Below are positions 16,967 to 26,130 of a DNA stretch of 40,045 bases, one piece after another. Position 1 is the stretch's first letter. Each line of letters starts with the position of its first letter. Source of the DNA: Chloroflexota bacterium. GTDB lineage: Bacteria; Chloroflexota; Dehalococcoidia; Lucifugimonadales; UBA3495. Location of the stretch: the NCBI GenBank assembly GCA_022562475.1, contig JADFPD010000007.1:1-40045 (forward strand), read 5' to 3'. The position numbers and the translations under genes are program-made. The notes beneath the pieces were generated by a model. That model was not told the origin of the DNA, did no database searches, and saw only the letters and a program-made list of their open reading frames with translations.

Positions 16967-19276
16967 CTATCGAGAGTCGAAAAAGCCCTCTTCTGCCAAT
17001 AACTCCATGACCTCTTCAGCCTTGCTGCCGCCAATCTTCAACCGGCGCTCCAGAAATGACCCGGTCAGTTGGGGATTCCTGGCGGCCAGTTCCCTGGCCT
17101 CCTCCATGATGTGGGCGTCCACATCGTCATCATCCTCATCCTCATCCGGGTTCCCCACGTTTATCGGGGCCAACGGTGGGCCTTCTTGGCCCAGCCAGAA
17201 CTCGACTATTTGGTCGATCTCCTGGTCATATACCAAAGTGCCCTGGACTCGGGTAGGCTTGGGCGATTCGTTGTGCAAAAGCAACATATCGCCTTTACCC
17301 AACAGCTTCTCCGCGCCAACGGCGTCAAGAATGACTCTGGAGTCGACCTGGGATGCCACGGCGAAGGCGGCCCGGGCCGGTATGTTGGCCTTGAGCAGAC
17401 CGGTCACCACATTGACCGACGGCCTCTGGGTGGCCAGCACCAGGTGGATCCCGGTGGCCCGGCCCAGTTGGGCCAGCCGCACCAGGTTCTGTTCCACTTC
17501 GAACCCGCCAACCATCATCAGGTCGGCCAGTTCGTCGACTATCAAAACCAGGAAGGGCATCTTCTCTTTGGCCCGTTTGTTATAACCCTCGATATTCCGG
17601 GCCCCGGCTTCTTCCATCAGCTTATAGCGATTCAGCATCTCCCGGATCAGTCCCCGAAGGGCGGGGTTAACCTCTTCGACATCGACGATCACCGGTCCCA
17701 CCAGGTGAGGGATCCCGTTGAAAGGAGTCAACTCGACCCGCTTGGGGTCCACCATGAGGATGCGCAACTGTTCCGGCGTTTTAGTGAGCAGGAATGAGGC
17801 CACGATGGAGTTGATACAAACGCTCTTGCCGCTGCCGGTTGCGCCTGCGATCAGCATATGGGGCAAGGCGGCCAGGTCCAATACCACGGGGCTGCCTCCA
17901 GTGTCCTGGCCCAAGGCTATGGGCAGGCCGCCTTTGGCGACCAACTTGGTGAAGACCGGGGTCTCCATCACCTCTCTCAGGTGCACCTTGCTGGGCGATG
18001 GGCTCGGCACTTCCAAACCCACCAGGGCTTCGCCGGGTACCGGCGCCTCGATCCTCAGGTAGGGCGTCTTCAAAGCCAGGGCCATGTCCTTTTCCCTGGT
18101 CAATATGCTCTGGACCTTAACCCGGCTGCGTTCCAGGGCCGACGGGTCGGCATCACCTGTGTCTAGACCGATGGCGCCACGGCCTGATTCTCTCCGCTTG
18201 GGCACCCAGCCTGGGACCAAGCCAAAGCGCACGATCCTGGGGCCGGCTTTCACTTCGGTAACCTCGACCCGCACTCCGTGATCGCCCAATGTGCTTTCCA
18301 CCAGCCGCGCCATCTCTTGAAGGGCGGCTTCAGGGGCATGATGGGTGTCGGGCGGCGCCAGCAGGTCCACCGCGGGTGTCTGCCAGCCTCTCTTGGTGCG
18401 CTTTCCGGTGTCGGCACCACCGCTGATCGCCCGACTCGGCTTGGGTTCTTTGGTGCTCCAAGCAGGAATCAGCCCGGGTCGGGGCATCTCCCGTTCCTCT
18501 TCTTTGTCTTCATCGAGGCTATCCAGGCCGTTCAGAATATCCGGACTGTCCAGGCCCAGATCTGATTCCCCGGTGGCGGTTTCCGAATCTCCTTGGTAGG
18601 CCAGGGTGCGCGCCGGCGTTTTGGACGGGCCCATCACCAGCATCTTCAGCAGGTCTTTGGGTGAGGACTGGCGGTACATCCCGTAGCGCAAGATCCTGAC
18701 TCTCCGGTCGATGAGACGGGCCGTCTCTTGGACGCTGATATATGAATAAAGCAGGCCAAGCTGTAGTCCGAATAAGACTGCTTTGGTGTACCGCCAATAA
18801 CGAGCGCCGGCACCCTTGGGCTTGACGATAAGCGGAACAACCAGCGCGATAGCAGCTATCTTGGCGGCCGCTAGAATCGCTGGTGTGCCGCCCAAGTAAC
18901 CGCCCCATTTGCCGCCTAGGCTTACGTCTTCCAGGACGCCGTCGGAGGGGAAAACGGTCGAGAGGACGGCAATGGAAATGGCGGCCAGTGCAACAGCGAT
19001 GACCCAGCGTCGCCAGTGAGTGAAAAGAACGTGGTGGTTGTAGCGGAGGGTGACGAGAGTTACGGCAACGAGTAGCCCAGCGGGGACCCAGCCGTAGCCA
19101 AGGCCCTCGATGGCCCATTCCCGCGCACCGCTAGAGAAGCCGAAGTACAGACCCACGGACAGACCAATAGCCAAAATGACTAGAGCGTCTAGCAGCGACC
19201 CGGGGGCTCCGTGGATGAGGTCTTTTATCGATGGCGAAGCAGTACTGTCCCGCTTACGCCCAATTGAACTGGCCAC
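16967..19276 (-). CDS. ftsK: FtsK/SpoIIIE-family DNA translocase
   Basis: A 769-residue septal DNA pump. Four hydrophobic segments lie in the first 190 residues (for example LLDALVILAIGLSVGLYF and AILAAAKIAAIALVVPLIV), then a charged linker to about 300. The motor domain has Walker A GATGSGKS near 477, VDPKRVELTPFNGIPHL and Walker B LVLIVDELADLMM near 577, with the LATQRPSVNVVTGLLKANIPAR segment characteristic of FtsK. The C-terminal 60 residues (RNPQLTGSFLERRLKIGGSKAEEVMELL) are the winged-helix gamma domain that reads KOPS-type sequences. It starts at GTG with GGAGG six bases upstream, 51 bases after the RNase J stop. Confidence 0.96.
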   Translation of the reverse strand: MASSIGRKRDSTASPSIKDLIHGAPGSLLDALVILAIGLSVGLYFGFSSGAREWAIEGLGYGWVPAGLLVAVTLVTLRYNHHVLFTHWRRWVIAVALAAISIAVLSTVFPSDGVLEDVSLGGKWGGYLGGTPAILAAAKIAAIALVVPLIVKPKGAGARYWRYTKAVLFGLQLGLLYSYISVQETARLIDRRVRILRYGMYRQSSPKDLLKMLVMGPSKTPARTLAYQGDSETATGESDLGLDSPDILNGLDSLDEDKEEEREMPRPGLIPAWSTKEPKPSRAISGGADTGKRTKRGWQTPAVDLLAPPDTHHAPEAALQEMARLVESTLGDHGVRVEVTEVKAGPRIVRFGLVPGWVPKRRESGRGAIGLDTGDADPSALERSRVKVQSILTREKDMALALKTPYLRIEAPVPGEALVGLEVPSPSPSKVHLREVMETPVFTKLVAKGGLPIALGQDTGGSPVVLDLAALPHMLIAGATGSGKSVCINSIVASFLLTKTPEQLRILMVDPKRVELTPFNGIPHLVGPVIVDVEEVNPALRGLIREMLNRYKLMEEAGARNIEGYNKRAKEKMPFLVLIVDELADLMMVGGFEVEQNLVRLAQLGRATGIHLVLATQRPSVNVVTGLLKANIPARAAFAVASQVDSRVILDAVGAEKLLGKGDMLLLHNESPKPTRVQGTLVYDQEIDQIVEFWLGQEGPPLAPINVGNPDEDEDDDDVDAHIMEEARELAARNPQLTGSFLERRLKIGGSKAEEVMELLAEEGFFDSR

Positions 19277-19327
19277 TATATCCCTCCAGTGGCAGTTACT
19301 ATGGCCGGTTTCCGGCGAGTGGCTGGA

Positions 19328-20995
19328 CTAAACCTCCAAAACCACTGGAATTATCATAGGTGAACGGCGAACAGAGCCAGCTATGAAGCTACGGGCAGTT
19401 TCTCTAACTTTAGTCTTTAATCCGCCGTTTTCACTGTTTTCTTTGCTGCCGGACCAGCTGCTGGTCAATTCCTGGGCCACTGCGGCACTCAATTCTTCGA
19501 ATAGATTGCCTGTTTCCGATTCATCCAGGAACCCGCTGGAAACGGCCGCAGGCTCACCCACGAGCTTCCCGCTCTTCTTGTCGGTGGTTACGATTACGAC
19601 CACCACCCCATCCTTGGAGAGGCTGCGCCGCTCGCCTAGCACCGGGCTCTGGATGTCCCGGGTGGTCAGACCGTCCACGAAGATGGGTCCCGCGGAGATA
19701 CGCTCGTCCCTGCGTGCGCCGTCTTCCGACAATTCGAGCACGTCGCCGTCTTCCATCACGAAGATCCCGTCCTTGGCCACGTCCAGGTCCCAGGCCAGTT
19801 GGGCGTGGGCGGTCAGGTGCCGGTATTCGCCGTGCACCGGGACGAAGTATTTCGGCCGCACCAGCCGGAGCACAAGCTTTAATTCCTCTTGGCTGGCGTG
19901 CCCGTGGACGTGGACCGTGGCAATCCGGTCGTAGAGCACCTTGGCCCCCTGGCGGAGCAGGTTGTCGATGGTGCGGCTAACCGCGAGTTCATTGCCGGGT
20001 ATGGGAGTGGCGGAGATAATCACGGTGTCTCCGGACATTATGTTGACGTCGCGGTGTTCCTGCTTGGCGATCCGGACCAGGGCCGAAGTCGGCTCTCCCT
20101 GGCTGCCGGTGGTCATCAGGACCACCTTTTCCGGCGGCAATTTCCTAGTCTCAGCCAAGGGCACCAATGTCCCCGCCGGCGCTTTTAGATAGCCCAGTTC
20201 AGTGGCCACCTTCACCGTGTCCACCATGCTGCGGCCCACGATGCTGACTTTTCGGCCGTGTTTGTCGGCGGCGTCCACCACCTGCTGGACCCTGGACACC
20301 AACGAGGCAAATGTGGCGACCAACACCCGGCCGTCCGCCTCACCGATGGCTCGGTCAAGGGCCTCTCCGACTACTCGCTCCGAGGTGGTGTATCCCGGCA
20401 CTTCGGCATAGGTGGAATCGGAAAACAGCAACAGAACGCCGTCGTCCCCGTAGTGGGCCAAAGACGGCAGGTCAAAGATCCGGCCGTCCACCGGTGTGTG
20501 GTCGATCTTGAAGTCTCCGGTGTGGATCACCGTGCCCAAAGGGGTCCCGATGGCGATGCCCATGGCGTCGGGGATGCTATGACAGACGCGGAACCATGAG
20601 ACCTCAAAGCTCTCGCCGATCTGATGGACCACGCCCGGATCGATGGGATGCACGACCGAGTCGCGGGCCGCCCGCCTTTCCTTCAACTTGGCCGTGATCA
20701 GGCCGTGGGCCAGGCGGGGAGCGTAAACCGGGCACCGCAATTTTGGCAGGATGAAGGGCAACGCCCCGATGTGGTCCTCGTGACCGTGGGTGATGAGGAT
20801 GGCGCGGACCTTATCGGCCCGTTCCACCAAGTAGGAAACGTCGGGGATGATCAGATCGACTCCGAACATTCCTTCTTCGGGGAATTGGACCCCGCAATCG
20901 ACGACTATGATGTCGTCCTCGTACTCCAGGGCCATCATGTTTTTGCCGATTTCCCCGAGGCCCCCCAGAGGAATGATGCGTAGCTGAGATGTCAA
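19328..20995 (-). CDS. rnj: Ribonuclease J
   Basis: A 555-residue beta-CASP metallo-beta-lactamase. The zinc motif THGHEDHIG lies near residue 70, TGDFKIDHTPVDG near 158, and the beta-CASP part has TTGSQGEP and the HVHGHASQEELKLVL motif. The C-terminal domain for dimerisation follows. RNase J combines endonuclease and 5' exonuclease action in rRNA maturation and mRNA decay; it is usual in Firmicutes, cyanobacteria and Chloroflexi. The start is TTG, giving MTSQLRIIPLGGLGEIGKN. It is placed between udg and ftsK on the same strand with gaps of about 50 bases, so the three may be co-transcribed. Confidence 0.95.
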   Translation of the reverse strand: MTSQLRIIPLGGLGEIGKNMMALEYEDDIIVVDCGVQFPEEGMFGVDLIIPDVSYLVERADKVRAILITHGHEDHIGALPFILPKLRCPVYAPRLAHGLITAKLKERRAARDSVVHPIDPGVVHQIGESFEVSWFRVCHSIPDAMGIAIGTPLGTVIHTGDFKIDHTPVDGRIFDLPSLAHYGDDGVLLLFSDSTYAEVPGYTTSERVVGEALDRAIGEADGRVLVATFASLVSRVQQVVDAADKHGRKVSIVGRSMVDTVKVATELGYLKAPAGTLVPLAETRKLPPEKVVLMTTGSQGEPTSALVRIAKQEHRDVNIMSGDTVIISATPIPGNELAVSRTIDNLLRQGAKVLYDRIATVHVHGHASQEELKLVLRLVRPKYFVPVHGEYRHLTAHAQLAWDLDVAKDGIFVMEDGDVLELSEDGARRDERISAGPIFVDGLTTRDIQSPVLGERRSLSKDGVVVVIVTTDKKSGKLVGEPAAVSSGFLDESETGNLFEELSAAVAQELTSSWSGSKENSENGGLKTKVRETARSFIAGSVRRSPMIIPVVLEV

Positions 20996-21043
20996 CGTTC
21001 TTTTCGTTCCTAGATATGGATTCTCCGCCCTAGCTTCAGACGT

Positions 21044-21877
21044 TTAGAATAGGGTCAGTTGCTCGGGACGGGTTGCTTCTTCTACGTTGACGGTTGATGT
21101 CTCAGCCTGCGGCGCGGAAACGGCCGCCGGGCCAGGGGCGTCGCCAAAGGACAACTGGGCTGTTTGCGGGGCTTCAGGCATGGTAACGCCAGGCTCCTCG
21201 ACCGTTTCCTCTGTTCCGCCTTCCAATATCTCCGAAATCGTTTTGAAGTCTTCTATCATTGTGGGCCTTAGCTCATCCCGGCGCAACACCGCCGCAGGGT
21301 GAAGCACGGGAAAGATCTTTCGCCCGTCTTTCTCTCTGAGTTTACCCCGGGCCTTGGTGATGCCCTCTCCCGGGAAATACCTCCCAAATGCGAACCGGCC
21401 TAACGTAACGATGAGTTTGGGGTTCACCAACTCTATCTGCCGGTCCAAGTATTTGGTGCAAGCGGCCATCTCCGCGGGGGCCGGGTCCCGGTTGTCGGGA
21501 GGCCGGCATTTGACCATGTTGGCGATGAATACGTCTTTACGGTTGGTGCCGATGGACGCCAGCAGTCCGTCCAGCAATCTACCGGCGGGTCCGACAAAGG
21601 GACGTCCCTGGCGGTCTTCCTGGAAACCTGGAGCTTCGCCGATGAACATCACGTCGGCCTGGGGGTTGCCTTCCCCCGGGACCGCGTTGGTCCGTCCCCC
21701 GGCCAAGGGACAATCGGTGCAATTTCTCACCAGGTCTGCCACCTTATCCAAGGTGCCCATCGGACCAACCCCTACGCCATCCGAACCGGCGCCGCCCGGC
21801 CCTTCAGCCTCCGATTCAATGGATGCCCCGGTGGCGCCGGTCCCGTAATCATTAGCCCCGTAATCGGATGAAGTCAT
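21044..21877 (-). CDS. Type-4 uracil-DNA glycosylase (4Fe-4S)
   Basis: A 277-residue family 4 UDG that excises uracil from DNA. ATG 21877 has GGGAGG nine bases upstream; the TTG at 21886 in the ORF track is too close to it. After a disordered 45-residue Gly/Ala/Ser-rich extension, the core shows CTDCPLAGGRTNAVPGEG, motif A GEAPGFQEDRQGRPFVGPAG, NMVKCRPPDNRDP with a second Cys pair, and motif B HPAAVLRR. The four Cys bind a 4Fe-4S cluster. A Pro/Glu/Ala-rich tail of about 60 residues follows and ends in EQLTLF, which resembles a clamp- or partner-binding peptide (inference). It lies upstream of rnj with a 48-base gap. Confidence 0.9.
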   Translation of the reverse strand: MTSSDYGANDYGTGATGASIESEAEGPGGAGSDGVGVGPMGTLDKVADLVRNCTDCPLAGGRTNAVPGEGNPQADVMFIGEAPGFQEDRQGRPFVGPAGRLLDGLLASIGTNRKDVFIANMVKCRPPDNRDPAPAEMAACTKYLDRQIELVNPKLIVTLGRFAFGRYFPGEGITKARGKLREKDGRKIFPVLHPAAVLRRDELRPTMIEDFKTISEILEGGTEETVEEPGVTMPEAPQTAQLSFGDAPGPAAVSAPQAETSTVNVEEATRPEQLTLF

Positions 21878-22226
21878 GGTTTCCAACCTCCCGGTTCGAC
21901 TCAGTTAGCCAACTGGGGTGAGCGGCCCATCTTCGGGGCCGCCGGTGGCGCCATTTGACCGTTCTATCGGGAATGTTCGGCTAGTTCGCAATTACCTTTT
22001 TACTAATCTCCGTGCCTATTCTCAGTGCTTTCGGGCGCGATGAGCACCATTTTTACTCACACCGTCGCGCGGGCCAAACGGCAAGAGATTGGGGGTGTCG
22101 AGCAGCAACCGAGATTGGGTGAGGGGGGAATCGGACCGGTGTTGTGTCCCGAAGTGGTGATCTTCAACGATTGGCTCCCACCGCCGCCTCACCGCATCCC
22201 ATAGCCGGGTACCGCCCAACAGGGCC
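21878..22226. other. Intergenic region, 349 bases
   Basis: This gap lies between the acpP stop and the udg start, both on the minus strand. I find no convincing ORF (22022..22345 is a shadow), no tRNA and no hairpin with a T-tract. The part close to udg is AT-richer and may hold its promoter, but no -35/-10 pair stands out. It could hide a small RNA. Confidence 0.4.
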
Positions 22227-22484
22227 TCAGTCTGTGACGCCGTGCTCCTTGAGATAGGCCACGGCATCGCTAACCGTCGCGATATTGGCAGCGTCCTCAT
22301 CGGAGATCTCCATTTGAGTGCCTCCGGAGGAGAATTCCTCTTCAAACGCCATTATCAATTCCACCAGGTCCAGGGAGTCGGCATTCAAGTTGTCAATGAA
22401 AGACGCGGTTTCGGTGACCTCGTCCTCTTCAACTCCCAATTTATCGACCACGATGGATTTTACTCTGTCATATACAGTGGTCAA
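22227..22484 (-). CDS. acpP: Acyl carrier protein
   Basis: An 85-residue ACP. The real start is the TTG at 22484, four bases after the nusB stop, with GGGAG eight bases upstream; the 10 extra residues in the ORF track overlap nusB. Helix 1 [15 protein letters not shown] is standard, and Ser37 in [18 protein letters not shown] is the 4'-phosphopantetheine attachment site. It carries acyl chains for fatty-acid synthesis. It ends a run yceD-rpmF-fabD-nusB-acpP. A small insertion (SSGGTQ) between helices II and III makes it slightly longer than E. coli AcpP. Confidence 0.93.
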   Translation of the reverse strand: MTTVYDRVKSIVVDKLGVEEDEVTETASFIDNLNADSLDLVELIMAFEEEFSSGGTQMEISDEDAANIATVSDAVAYLKEHGVTD

Positions 22485-22488
22485 TTTA

Positions 22489-22953
22489 TCATCTCCCTTC
22501 GGGCACAGGCTCAATGGTGGCGATCTCTCCCGACTCCAGTCCAGACATTGCGGACCCTAAAACCCCGTTGATGAACCGGGCCGAACTTTCGCTACCAAAG
22601 ATTTTTGCCAACTCCACAGCCTCGTTGATGGCCGTCTTTCTGGGAGTCCCAGGGGTGTACATCAGCTCGAATAAAGCGATGCGCAGAATGTTGCGGTCTA
22701 TGATCGACAATTGGCTCACCGGCCACGCCGGAGCATAGCGGGCGATCACATTGTCCAGCCCGAGGCGGCTTTTGGATACGCCGCCCAGCAGTTCCCGAGC
22801 GAACTCTATCGAATTCTCCGGCAGGTCTTCGTCCTCGTCCAACCACTCCAACGGCGGGTCATTCCAGATGCCCCGCACGTCGGCAGCGAACAGGGATTGC
22901 AGCGCCGCCGTTCTTGATTGTCGCCTTTGGTCTGTGTATTTAACCCTAATCAT
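22489..22953 (-). CDS. nusB: Transcription antitermination factor NusB
   Basis: A 154-residue helical protein with the NusB hallmarks: an early [16 protein letters not shown] helix, [23 protein letters not shown] in the middle and [27 protein letters not shown] near the end. NusB with NusE binds boxA in rRNA leaders and promotes antitermination. It sits between fabD and acpP on the same strand, an arrangement that links ribosome synthesis and fatty-acid genes. Start ATG has GGTGG upstream. Length is normal. Confidence 0.93.
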   Translation of the reverse strand: MIRVKYTDQRRQSRTAALQSLFAADVRGIWNDPPLEWLDEDEDLPENSIEFARELLGGVSKSRLGLDNVIARYAPAWPVSQLSIIDRNILRIALFELMYTPGTPRKTAINEAVELAKIFGSESSARFINGVLGSAMSGLESGEIATIEPVPEGR

Positions 22954-22978
22954 GGGCCACCGTTAAAAACCGAGCGGT

Positions 22979-23950
22979 CTAGGCTTCGACCTCAGCCAGC
23001 TTCCGCATAGAGGCGGTATCTGACACGGTTGTTACTTTGACTCCTCGGTCGATTCTTTTGATTAGACCTGCCAGCACTCCGCCGGAGCCAAACTCCACAA
23101 ACTGGGTCACCCCAGAATCGACTAGATGGCGGACCGAATCCTTCCACAGGACGCACTGGCAGAGACCATTGATCAACTCGGAGCGAATCTCGTCCGCGGT
23201 GAACAAAGGCCTGGAATTGCAATTGCCAACCAATGGCATCTTGGGTTCCTTGAAATTTAGGGTCTGGACGGCTTCGGCCAGACCTGCTTCCGCTTCAACC
23301 ATCAACGAGGAGTGGAATGCCCCGCTGACGGGCAGAGGTATCGTCTTCTTGGCGCCGCGGGCTGAGGCCAAGTCCATGGCCCGGGCCACGGCAATCTTAT
23401 CGCCGCTGATCACGATCTGGTCGTCGGTGTTGATATTCGCCAGTTCCACACCGGTCTCGTCACAGATCTGGGCAAAGGCCAACTCATTGAGTCCCAGTAT
23501 TGCCGCCATGGCGCCGGGTCGGTTGACCGCAGCCTGGTTCATCAGTTCACCACGTTTGCGGACCAATCGAACGGCATCTGAAAATTCGATGACCTCAGCC
23601 GCCACAAGGGAAGTGTACTCACCCAGGCTGTGGCCGGCGACGGCCTTGGGTTTCGTCACCTGCGGACCCTGCATCTCATGCCAGGCCCGCCAGGCGGCAA
23701 CGCTCACGGTCATGATTGCCGGCTGGGAGTTTGCGGTGTTCTGAAGGTCCTTTGCCGGTCCTTCAAAAATCAAACGGGACAAGGGAAAACCCAAACTATC
23801 GTCGGCTTCCTCAAATGTTTCTCGCGCAGCCTGAGACGACTCGAAGAGTTCGGCCCCCATGCCGACGCTTTGCGACCCTTGTCCAGGGAATACATAGGCC
23901 CAATTATTCGTCTGGTTATTCGCTTCTTTGGTACTCGTAGCTACCTCCAC
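22979..23950 (-). CDS. fabD: Malonyl CoA-acyl carrier protein transacylase
   Basis: A 323-residue acyltransferase loading malonate onto ACP. It has YVFPGQGSQSVGMG near residue 20, the nucleophile elbow GHSLGEYT with Ser108, GAMAAILG and SGAFHSSLM with the catalytic His, and a C-terminal GSGGVLAGLIKRI. The start is uncertain: GTG at 23950 gives a Thr/Asn-rich N-terminal extension of about 16 residues and has no good ribosome binding site. It precedes nusB by 25 bases. plsX, fabH and fabG, which often surround fabD, are not here. Confidence 0.94.
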   Translation of the reverse strand: MEVATSTKEANNQTNNWAYVFPGQGSQSVGMGAELFESSQAARETFEEADDSLGFPLSRLIFEGPAKDLQNTANSQPAIMTVSVAAWRAWHEMQGPQVTKPKAVAGHSLGEYTSLVAAEVIEFSDAVRLVRKRGELMNQAAVNRPGAMAAILGLNELAFAQICDETGVELANINTDDQIVISGDKIAVARAMDLASARGAKKTIPLPVSGAFHSSLMVEAEAGLAEAVQTLNFKEPKMPLVGNCNSRPLFTADEIRSELINGLCQCVLWKDSVRHLVDSGVTQFVEFGSGGVLAGLIKRIDRGVKVTTVSDTASMRKLAEVEA

Positions 23951-24137
23951 CGGCGCAGGCCGGTTTTCAACACCTTACGGATTTTAGGGCAGCGAGACAA
24001 AAAAGTACAACCCGAAAACAACTCCTCTATTACCCTTTTTTCGTGCTTAGCGTACATAACTCGGTGGTCTGAGCCTGGGACCGATCAACGGCCTTTCGGC
24101 ATACGCCCTATAGGGAGGCATCTGCCTCGAGGACTGG

Positions 24138-24320
24138 CTAGACCGTCTCCTCTATGACCTGACGTCCCCGGTAGAATCCACACTGAGGACACACGACATG
24201 CGGCCTCTTGGCTGTCCGGCAACGGGGGCACAAGGATGGATGCATCGGACTGAGCCTATATGAGGCTATTCGACGCCCTTTCCTCGCCCTGGTCAATTTT
24301 TTTCTGGGTACCGCACCCAT
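24138..24320 (-). CDS. rpmF: 50S ribosomal protein L32
   Basis: A 60-residue L32 with N-terminal GAVPRKKLTRARKGRR and two CxxC-type knuckles (CPRC and CPQC) forming a zinc ribbon, then GFYRGRQVIEE. ATG 24320 is preceded by GGAAGTG. Position between yceD/DUF177 and fabD is a widely conserved arrangement, except that plsX is missing here. Confidence 0.95.
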   Translation of the reverse strand: MGAVPRKKLTRARKGRRIASYRLSPMHPSLCPRCRTAKRPHVVCPQCGFYRGRQVIEETV

Positions 24321-24387
24321 GATTGGTCACTTCCTTTTCCTTGGTCAGCACACTAGCCGGCACGCCATAGCTAAATCGCCGCCGGTA

Positions 24388-24396
24388 ATTCTACCA
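24388..24396 (-). promoter_or_regulatory. Extended -10 promoter candidate for rpmF
   Basis: On the minus strand TGGTAGAAT gives a -10 with one mismatch plus the TGn extension, about 70 bases before the rpmF ATG. It lies in the 241-base gap after yceD and would allow separate transcription of rpmF and fabD. Confidence 0.3.
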
Positions 24397-24561
24397 GGCA
24401 AACGCCAAAGCGTACACTTTTCCTACTGTGGGAAGCTGAGAAGGGAGAATAGTTACGGTTTGAGAATATCGTCCGAAGTCCGAGTCTGTTGGGGTTCCTC
24501 AGTAGTGTCTTAAAATCGAGAAGACCGGTTATTCCCGCCTCTCAGTTAACAACTCCGCCAA

Positions 24562-25053
24562 TTATCCCCATCGGGGATCGACTGAAGCTGCATTACATTT
24601 ACATTTTTCCTTGTTTAGGTTGTTCCCACATCCCGGGCACAGGCCCAGGCACTCCTCACAGCACAAGGGTTTTATCGGCGCCTCAGAGAGAACGTATTGG
24701 CGGACCACCTCTGCCATGTCCAGAACATGCTGGGCATCGAGATGAATCACACCCTCCGCCTCTTCCGGGGGTTCTGTCGTCTTACCCGTCGCCGGGTCAA
24801 TCGTCGGGAAGGACTCTTCTTCCATTTTTAATTGGGACTGTAATTCGAACTGGTCGAGGCACCTGCTGCAGGTCAATCTAACCTGGGTCTCCAGCTCGGT
24901 ACGGACCAAGAAACCCTCATGCGTCCGAATCACCCGAACCCGTCCCCGGGCCCGGTCTATCCCATTTTCAGGGCCTACAAACGAGCCGTCTAACTCGTAG
25001 TCTCTCGTCGATCCGGTAGGCTCCTTCAACAACTGAGCCAAGTTGTAATACAT
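24562..25053 (-). CDS. DUF177/YceD-family protein
   Basis: A 163-residue member of the YceD (DUF177) family, whose gene nearly always lies beside rpmF and which is linked to rRNA metabolism. It has the central RLTCSRCLDQFE pair of Cys and the conserved C-terminal PLCCEECLGLCPGCGNNLN segment with further Cys, which probably binds zinc. Transcription starts from a near-perfect promoter about 30 bases upstream. It is first in the run leading to rpmF, fabD, nusB and acpP. Confidence 0.9.
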   Translation of the reverse strand: MYYNLAQLLKEPTGSTRDYELDGSFVGPENGIDRARGRVRVIRTHEGFLVRTELETQVRLTCSRCLDQFELQSQLKMEEESFPTIDPATGKTTEPPEEAEGVIHLDAQHVLDMAEVVRQYVLSEAPIKPLCCEECLGLCPGCGNNLNKEKCKCNAASVDPRWG

Positions 25054-25088
25054 CGAGCCTATCCAAACCCTACTGTTGGCCGATGGTA

Positions 25089-25119
25089 ATTATAGTGACT
25101 CGCCATGGTTGGATGTCAA
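25089..25119 (-). promoter_or_regulatory. Strong sigma70-like promoter for yceD-rpmF cluster
   Basis: Consensus TTGACA (25114-25119) and consensus TATAAT (25089-25094) on the minus strand, with a slightly long spacer of 19 bases. The start point would be near 25082, about 30 bases before the yceD ATG. Confidence 0.55.
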
Positions 25120-25236
25120 GTGAAAACGGTTTCAACGGCGTGCAGGTACCTTTATGTTCATCGGTAAGCAGGCGCTGTGCAGAGCCCTGGATTCCTTCTA
25201 AGAAACCGGTGGGGCAAAGAGAAACCTGAAGCCTTG

Positions 25237-25653
25237 CTAGTCTCGAGCTCGGTTCTTGACGGTCTCTTGGATATACTCGACGATGGATCCGGTGGTGGTG
25301 CCCGGGCCGAACACCTCTGATATACCCATGTCTTTCAACGGCTGACGGTCAACCTCCGGGATGATTCCGCCCACCACCACGATCACATCGTCCATGCCCT
25401 GGTCCCGCAACAGGCCCATGATCTCCGGCAGTATCTCAAGATGAGCACCCGACAGGATGCTCATCCCGATCACGTCCACATCCTCTTGGGCGGCGGCCTG
25501 GGTGATCATCTGGGGACTCTGCCTGATACCAGTGTAAATGACTTCCATGCCCGCATCCCGAAGAGCCCGGGCGATCACCTTAGCGCCCCGGTCGTGGCCG
25601 TCCAGCCCCGGCTTTGCCACCAGCACTCTTATGGGACGATCGTTATCTTGCAT
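25237..25653 (-). CDS. Methylmalonyl-CoA mutase, cobalamin-binding small subunit
   Basis: A 138-residue B12-binding domain. The ATG at 25653 has AGGGA upstream and gives [23 protein letters not shown]; the nine residues before it in the ORF track are likely leader. The DGHDRG motif provides His20, the lower axial ligand to cobalt, and SILSGAH and VVVGGIIPE are the second and third B12-contact segments. It pairs with the separate large subunit encoded at 27475-29136. Together they interconvert (R)-methylmalonyl-CoA and succinyl-CoA. It is the last gene of the operon. Confidence 0.94.
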   Translation of the reverse strand: MQDNDRPIRVLVAKPGLDGHDRGAKVIARALRDAGMEVIYTGIRQSPQMITQAAAQEDVDVIGMSILSGAHLEILPEIMGLLRDQGMDDVIVVVGGIIPEVDRQPLKDMGISEVFGPGTTTGSIVEYIQETVKNRARD

Positions 25654-25683
25654 TATTCCCTGCGCGCTTCTTAATCTCAATCA

Positions 25684-26103
25684 TTATTTTGGACTGCTCT
25701 CCACCAGCTCCGTCAAGATCCCGAATACCGACTTGGGATGGACAAAAGCGATGGTCCCAGACAGGCCTTCCCTTGGGGTCTGGTCGATGAGCTCAACACC
25801 CAACGTTTGCAAAGTTTGCAGCTTCCCGGATATATCTGTGACGTTGAAAGCCAGATGGTGCAGGCCCTCGCCCCGCCGCTCGATGAACCGCCCGACTCCC
25901 GAATCGGGGCCGACGGGCTCCAGCAGTTCCAGCCTGGTCTGGCCCACCTCTATCAAAGTAGCGCGGACGCCCTGGTCTTCCATCAGTTCGATCTTGGCGT
26001 CGGGAACGTCGAAGACCTTCTTGAAGAACGCCAAAGCCGCCTCGATATCTTTAACGGCCACACCCACGTGGTCGATGTAATTAACGGTGCAGACCTCGGT
26101 CAC
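25684..26103 (-). CDS. mce: Methylmalonyl-CoA epimerase
   Basis: A 139-residue vicinal-oxygen-chelate enzyme that interconverts the (S) and (R) forms of methylmalonyl-CoA. YIDHVGVAVKDIEAALAFFKKVF at the N-terminus carries the first metal His, LELLEPVG and GEGLHHLAFNV the middle contacts, and the Glu of ILTELVE ends the metal set. The start is GTG with GAGAGG eight bases upstream. Its neighbours are the mutase B12 subunit (30-base gap) and an acyl-CoA dehydrogenase gene, which confirm the propionate or branched-chain catabolic setting. Confidence 0.93.
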   Translation of the reverse strand: MTEVCTVNYIDHVGVAVKDIEAALAFFKKVFDVPDAKIELMEDQGVRATLIEVGQTRLELLEPVGPDSGVGRFIERRGEGLHHLAFNVTDISGKLQTLQTLGVELIDQTPREGLSGTIAFVHPKSVFGILTELVESSPK

Positions 26104-26130
26104 GGTGAAATCCTCTCTTAATGATCAGTC

